DNA of 37,005 nucleotides, from NCBI GenBank assembly GCA_964534555.1, contig CAZHRK010000005.1, positions 1 through 37,005 of the forward strand, written 5' to 3'. This DNA comes from CAZHRK01 sp964534555. Its GTDB lineage: Bacteria; Babelota; Babeliae; Babelales; RVW-14. Below are positions 33,888 to 37,005 of the stretch, piece after piece. The notes under the pieces were generated by a model. That model made no database searches and was not told where the DNA came from. It saw only the letters and a program-made list of their open reading frames with translations. Within the stretch, counting starts at the first letter, position 1, and each line of letters opens with the position of its first letter. The position numbers and the translations under genes were made by a program.

Positions 33888-35660
33888 TTAATCACCGACT
33901 GATTTGATATAATCATTTAGTCTTGCAATCGCAGCAAGTGCCTCGTCGTCATAAATACCATTTTTCAGGATACGTTTTATTACTTTATCAGGTCTGACAT
34001 CGTTGTCCGCTAAAAGCATGTGAGCTTCACTGTATTTTCCTTTAGATGCCAGGTGAACAGCAAATTCACCTATCCTGTCAAAAGGTGTCCCATGTGTAGA
34101 AAGACTGAAATCATTTTTGATCAGATAATCAAGGATTTCTTCTGCCATTGCATAGTGATGCATGAAAATACATATACCAAGAAGATAATAACGATTATCC
34201 ATAAAAAGCTCGTGGCTGAGCCTTTTGATAACTGCAAGTGACTCAGCATCATTGATAAAGCATGCGTGCATAATATTATGATCATTAAGGATGAACGCGT
34301 TGCCTGGAGTCAGATCATATGACTTTCGCTTTGGTTCATAATAATGCCTGCGTGCGGTTTTAGTTGAGTTGAGAAGCACTGAAAGCTTACCAAAGTCTAT
34401 CTCATCAAAAATATGTGTCGTAAAGCTGATAGAATCTGTCAGGTCTTTAATAATTGCAAAAATTTCGTCTTTAAAATCTAAGGTTCCAATATGATCGCTA
34501 TTATGATCTGAGTTGCCATAAAAAACCATATAGTCAGAACATGACTCATTACACGGGTTGTTTTGCTTGATAATCAAGAGAGGTATCAGGTGCCTTTTGT
34601 AATACAAGATAGCAAACAGCGAGGCTTGTTTTTTACTAAAGATGCGTTTGAGCTGCGTATGGTGATGTATAGAATCGCTTGCATCTGTTTCATCAAAGAA
34701 ATAGTGGTATTTAATATGCTTTGGGTTTGTTGCATTTATTGAGCACGTTGGTCGCTGCGTCTTGCTTGGCTGCATGATTCGGTATGCTTCATGAAGCAAC
34801 TGTTCGTCGCTATGACCGTATAAAAATCCAAGCGGGATTGTATGCGCTCGCCTTAAAATAGCTTGTCTGCGTCGATAGCTTTCAACCTCAAGTGTGTCAT
34901 CATCATCTTCAGGCGCAAGCTCCGTTTCTGCATACTCGCCTGATGAGCGAATGATTCCAAGGAAGGTGTTGAAGTTGGTTCGTGTGACTGCATCAAAGTA
35001 TGCAAATGGATCAGCAATCGTGTCTTGCAATGTTGTGATATGAAACAACGAATAAAATCCGCATGACGAATCCCAGTTTTCTGATTTTCCTGCGTACAGC
35101 TTTTCACCTATTGTATTCGTTTGGTCAAGCGTTGGAAGCGGGATGAGAAAGAGACGAGTATCTGCTGCGCGCCATGAGCTTTGCTTTGCCTCAGCTAAGA
35201 TCCTTTCATACGTGAGCGGACTTGGTGGTGGTGGTGAATACGCTCTGCCTGGAGATGGGCACTTTTCTTCTATAACGCTGAGCACTGAGCGCAACTGTAG
35301 GGGGGTTGTTCGTTCATGGTGTACGCTTGCAAAATCAACAAGCGCATCGCCAACAGGCTGAAATCTTCCGTCATCGGTTAGGAAGGTGCGGTGTGTTAGT
35401 CTGCGCTCGTGCAGTATGCGCTCTAACTCACTTTTTTTAGATGCTGCAGTTTCGAGTAATGTTGGATTAAGCGCCTGCTCAATCAAACTAAGAAGATAGC
35501 TTTTGAGTTTTGGAGTAATGAGTTTGCCTGGCATATAAGCTTTTGGCACGTCGATAGTCAGCTTAGGCCGCTCTGTAGGATGAATCAGCGGAGCACTAGC
35601 ACAACGTGCAGAAGTGAAAAATAGACAAGATGCAATAATGAGAGAGCCGAAATTAAGCAT
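33888..35660 (-). CDS. Secreted protein with possible papain-like protease domain and ankyrin-like tail
   Basis: This 590-aa protein has a signal peptide (MLNFGSLIIASCLFFTSARC...). A region from about residue 190 to 390 carries NWDSSCGFYSLF (Cys200), then after 150 residues RHLIPLLII (His357), then MVFYGNSDHN (Asn383/Asp385). The spacing and the local patterns (SSCG-aromatic, H-hydrophobic strand, YG-N/D) fit a papain-like Cys/His/Asp centre. The tail (about residues 450-590) has helix-pair units such as NDHNIMHACFINDAESL and GEFAVHLASKGKYSEA that look like degenerate ankyrin repeats. It may be a secreted peptidase or deubiquitinase-like protein; this is inference from motif shape only. Confidence 0.7.
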   Translation of the reverse strand: MLNFGSLIIASCLFFTSARCASAPLIHPTERPKLTIDVPKAYMPGKLITPKLKSYLLSLIEQALNPTLLETAASKKSELERILHERRLTHRTFLTDDGRFQPVGDALVDFASVHHERTTPLQLRSVLSVIEEKCPSPGRAYSPPPPSPLTYERILAEAKQSSWRAADTRLFLIPLPTLDQTNTIGEKLYAGKSENWDSSCGFYSLFHITTLQDTIADPFAYFDAVTRTNFNTFLGIIRSSGEYAETELAPEDDDDTLEVESYRRRQAILRRAHTIPLGFLYGHSDEQLLHEAYRIMQPSKTQRPTCSINATNPKHIKYHYFFDETDASDSIHHHTQLKRIFSKKQASLFAILYYKRHLIPLLIIKQNNPCNESCSDYMVFYGNSDHNSDHIGTLDFKDEIFAIIKDLTDSISFTTHIFDEIDFGKLSVLLNSTKTARRHYYEPKRKSYDLTPGNAFILNDHNIMHACFINDAESLAVIKRLSHELFMDNRYYLLGICIFMHHYAMAEEILDYLIKNDFSLSTHGTPFDRIGEFAVHLASKGKYSEAHMLLADNDVRPDKVIKRILKNGIYDDEALAAIARLNDYIKSVGD

Positions 35661-35887
35661 AAAACAGATAGTCGTTTTTTAGGGTACAGTAAAATTACTC
35701 AGTAAAAATGGGGCAGGAACTATACCATGACTTTGTTATAATGTCGACACAGTCTTATGTAAGCACATAATGTTGTAAATATTAAAGGGGCGAGAGCGCC
35801 CCTTTCAAGTTTTTAAGTCTGTTGTTTATATTCCCGCTCGCCCTGAGCTTGTCGAAGGGTTTGATCGAGCGGTCATTTTAAAAACTT
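35661..35887. repeat. Short intergenic region with one terminator and one R1 hairpin
   Basis: It holds the upstream region of the 590-aa gene, a hairpin AAAGGGGCG/CGCCCCTTT (35784-35805) that is probably the terminator of the minus-strand hemerythrin gene, and a single inverse R1 (about 35833-35872) 16 bases from that gene's stop. No R2 elements are seen, so R1 can occur alone. Confidence 0.75.
35784..35805 (-). terminator. Terminator-like hairpin downstream of the hemerythrin gene
   Basis: AAAGGGGCG-AGAG-CGCCCCTTT is a perfect 9-bp stem. On the minus strand TTTAATATTT follows, a modest T-run. It also lies between two minus-strand genes, where one terminator is expected. Confidence 0.7.
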
Positions 35888-36547
35888 TTATGCAATACTA
35901 AGCGTTGCAATAAGCGCCTTTTGCTCTTTTTCTGGTAGGCGGTCTTTAATTGCTTGCCACACATGATCAAATTTTTCTGGGCTGCATGCCTTGATGTCTG
36001 TTAAAAATGCTTCTCTATCACTTGGATTCATGTGTGGAAAGATGACCTGAATCATCTCAAGCATTTGCTCAGGCGTCATAATTGTGTACGCCTCCCACTC
36101 TACCTTGCTTAAAAAATCATCGTCATAAAGCTTTTGTAGCTCAGGCAGGATAATTGTTTCTTCTTGGTGAAGGTGTAGTAGATTTTCGCCCGCAAATCGT
36201 CTGAACTGGAGATAAAAATGATAACCAAGTTCAAGGCGCTCCTCTGGTGACTGTGCCGCGAGTGTTGCATTTAAAAGGTTATAAAGACCCTGAAGCTCTT
36301 TTTGATAGTGTTCATGGTCTTCTTCTATATTTTTATAAACCGTAGAACCTTTATCTTTAAGAAGTTTATGCAGGCGATTGTTTTCATATGAGGCATGTCC
36401 TGTAAGCATATTTGCAAGACCCTCAAATGCTTTTTTTATAAATGCACCTTCTTCATCTACACGAAAGTCTGCTTGAGCGATCATTCTTTCCATACCATTC
36501 ACAGCGGCACTGACATATTTATGTTCGCGATAAAATTTATAGCGCAC
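35888..36547 (-). CDS. Hemerythrin-like HHE domain protein
   Basis: This protein of about 219 aa has a hemerythrin HHE domain in its N-terminal two thirds. Counting from this start, the candidate ligands are His9 (REHKY), His51 and Glu55 (GHASYE), His78/His80 (EDHEHY), and His125, His127 and Glu129/Glu130 (HLHQEE). These could bind a di-iron centre that carries oxygen or deals with NO or redox stress. The GTG start at 36547 is preferred because AAAAAAGGAG stands 5 bases before it. ATG 36568, seven codons upstream, has no ribosome site but remains possible. The C-terminal helical part (about 145-219) has no assigned function. Confidence 0.88.
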   Translation of the reverse strand: MRYKFYREHKYVSAAVNGMERMIAQADFRVDEEGAFIKKAFEGLANMLTGHASYENNRLHKLLKDKGSTVYKNIEEDHEHYQKELQGLYNLLNATLAAQSPEERLELGYHFYLQFRRFAGENLLHLHQEETIILPELQKLYDDDFLSKVEWEAYTIMTPEQMLEMIQVIFPHMNPSDREAFLTDIKACSPEKFDHVWQAIKDRLPEKEQKALIATLSIA

Positions 36548-36828
36548 GGGCTCTCCTTTTTTAATCATAAGCAGTTAATAAAGTGGATGTAGTCCTATCA
36601 TGAGTAAGAGTGACTGTCTAGAGTGCCTTATTATTATGAAGGCTTACTGTATAAAAAACTTTAGGCGACAACCTGCATGGAGCAGAGGCGTTCATTGTTT
36701 TTGGGTAAAGATGATGACTGAGTAATAAATATGAAAAAAGTGAAATTATAATAATATCGATTAGATCGTTGTTTTGTTACATTCAGAAAATTTTTTGTGA
36801 AATTTTTTAAAAAAAGTGAGAATTCCTC
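36548..36828. other. AT-rich intergenic DNA
   Basis: This lies between the hemerythrin start and the promoter at 36829. There is no repeat module, no RNA gene and no coding sign. The single long open frame on the minus strand here is Phe/Leu-rich, from AT-rich DNA, and is not credible. Confidence 0.6.
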
Positions 36829-36857
36829 TTGTAAAGAAATAAAAAACAAAGTATAGT
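36829..36857 (+). promoter_or_regulatory. Strong sigma70-type promoter of a putative rRNA operon
   Basis: TTGTAA (36829-36834) and TATAGT (36852-36857) are 17 bp apart, with A/T tracts just upstream that look like an UP element. No gene follows in the remaining 148 bases, so the transcript starts with a long non-coding leader. Confidence 0.7.
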
Positions 36858-36952
36858 ATGTCCACGTTTGAAATGAAACGCGCAGTAACAAGCGCATCAA
36901 CCGCTGAAAGATGGCGATGAGTCAGTCTTTCAAGCAATCAAACAAAAGATTT

Positions 36953-36965
36953 TGATCTTTGAAAT
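36953..36965 (+). promoter_or_regulatory. boxA-like antitermination element of an rRNA leader
   Basis: TGATCTTTGAAAT resembles rRNA leader boxA sequences such as TGTTCTTTGAAAA. It lies about 90 bases downstream of a strong promoter with no coding sequence between. The 16S rRNA gene would start beyond the window. This identification is inference. Confidence 0.5.
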
Positions 36966-37005
36966 ACAGGTAAATGTCCTTAATAAATAATTTATTGAGT
37001 ATATC

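Noticed and set aside
1..35872. CRISPR array
   Set aside because: Repeats are palindromic modules in both orientations with irregular spacing and recurring, not unique, sequences between them; no cas gene is present.
1..35872. Integron attC sites
   Set aside because: The R2 stems are too short and lack the R/L box order and the GTTRRRY core; no integrase gene is seen.
36661..36900. 79-codon minus-strand frame at the right edge
   Set aside because: It is Phe/Leu-rich, from AT-rich DNA, and overlaps the strong plus-strand promoter.
1..37005. tRNA or complete rRNA genes
   Set aside because: I looked for T-loop words and rRNA core words by eye and saw none; tRNAscan-SE and Infernal would be decisive.

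Overview
The window looks like a chromosomal segment of an intracellular or host-associated Gram-negative bacterium. The best guess is Candidatus Dependentiae (TM6) or a similar endosymbiont-type lineage. The reasons are several large secreted proteins with ankyrin-like repeats, an expanded family of outer-membrane beta-barrel proteins with Sec signal peptides and a terminal Phe, many small toxin-antitoxin-like pairs, and low gene density with very repeat-rich intergenic DNA. No metabolic or core information-processing gene is present. The only sign of core genome is a strong promoter plus a boxA-like element at the right edge, which looks like the leader of an rRNA operon starting just outside the window. 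The taxonomic call is inference.

Layout: (1) 1-4.2 kb holds repeat arrays, an MNT/HEPN pair and a DUF4143 AAA ATPase. (2) 4.3-6.4 kb holds an outer-membrane protein and a DUF4160/DUF2442 pair between two look-alike terminators. (3) 6.4-8.1 kb is a dense repeat array. (4) 8.2-17.1 kb holds two paralogous giant secreted proteins (about 1050 and 1030 aa) with a shared promoter sequence, then a second type of outer-membrane protein. (5) 17.1-22.9 kb holds a GIY-YIG protein, an ankyrin-like secreted protein, an AbrB-like/Doc toxin-antitoxin pair, and a second MNT gene whose HEPN partner is cut off after 18 codons by repeat DNA. (6) 22.9-28.1 kb (minus strand) is a two-gene operon of duplicated ankyrin-like secreted proteins. 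(7) 28.6-33.8 kb holds two further paralogues of the 4.3 kb outer-membrane protein, flanking a 'mobile mystery' A/B (XRE/Fic) pair. (8) 33.9-36.6 kb holds a secreted protein with a possible papain-like Cys/His/Asp centre and a hemerythrin-like protein. (9) The right edge is the putative rRNA leader.

The most striking feature is the intergenic DNA. It is built from a small set of interchangeable modules. About 30 copies of a GC-rich hairpin (R1; arms CCGCTCG/CGAGCGG) and about 50 copies of a short hairpin family (R2) alternate with AT-rich connectors. R2 keeps its loop core (CTGTTCC) while its stems come in at least five base-paired versions (classes A-E), each followed by a related 8-10 nt tail ending in CCCT or CCCC. 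Read on the other strand, each R2 is a GGGTAGTC-like guide followed by a hairpin, which resembles REP elements or IS200/IS605 ends. Four copies of a larger module of about 260-300 bp (R6), made of consecutive hairpins between AT-rich ends, are embedded in the arrays. The arrays stay outside intact genes and surround the small accessory gene pairs. In one case an array has replaced the rest of a HEPN gene.
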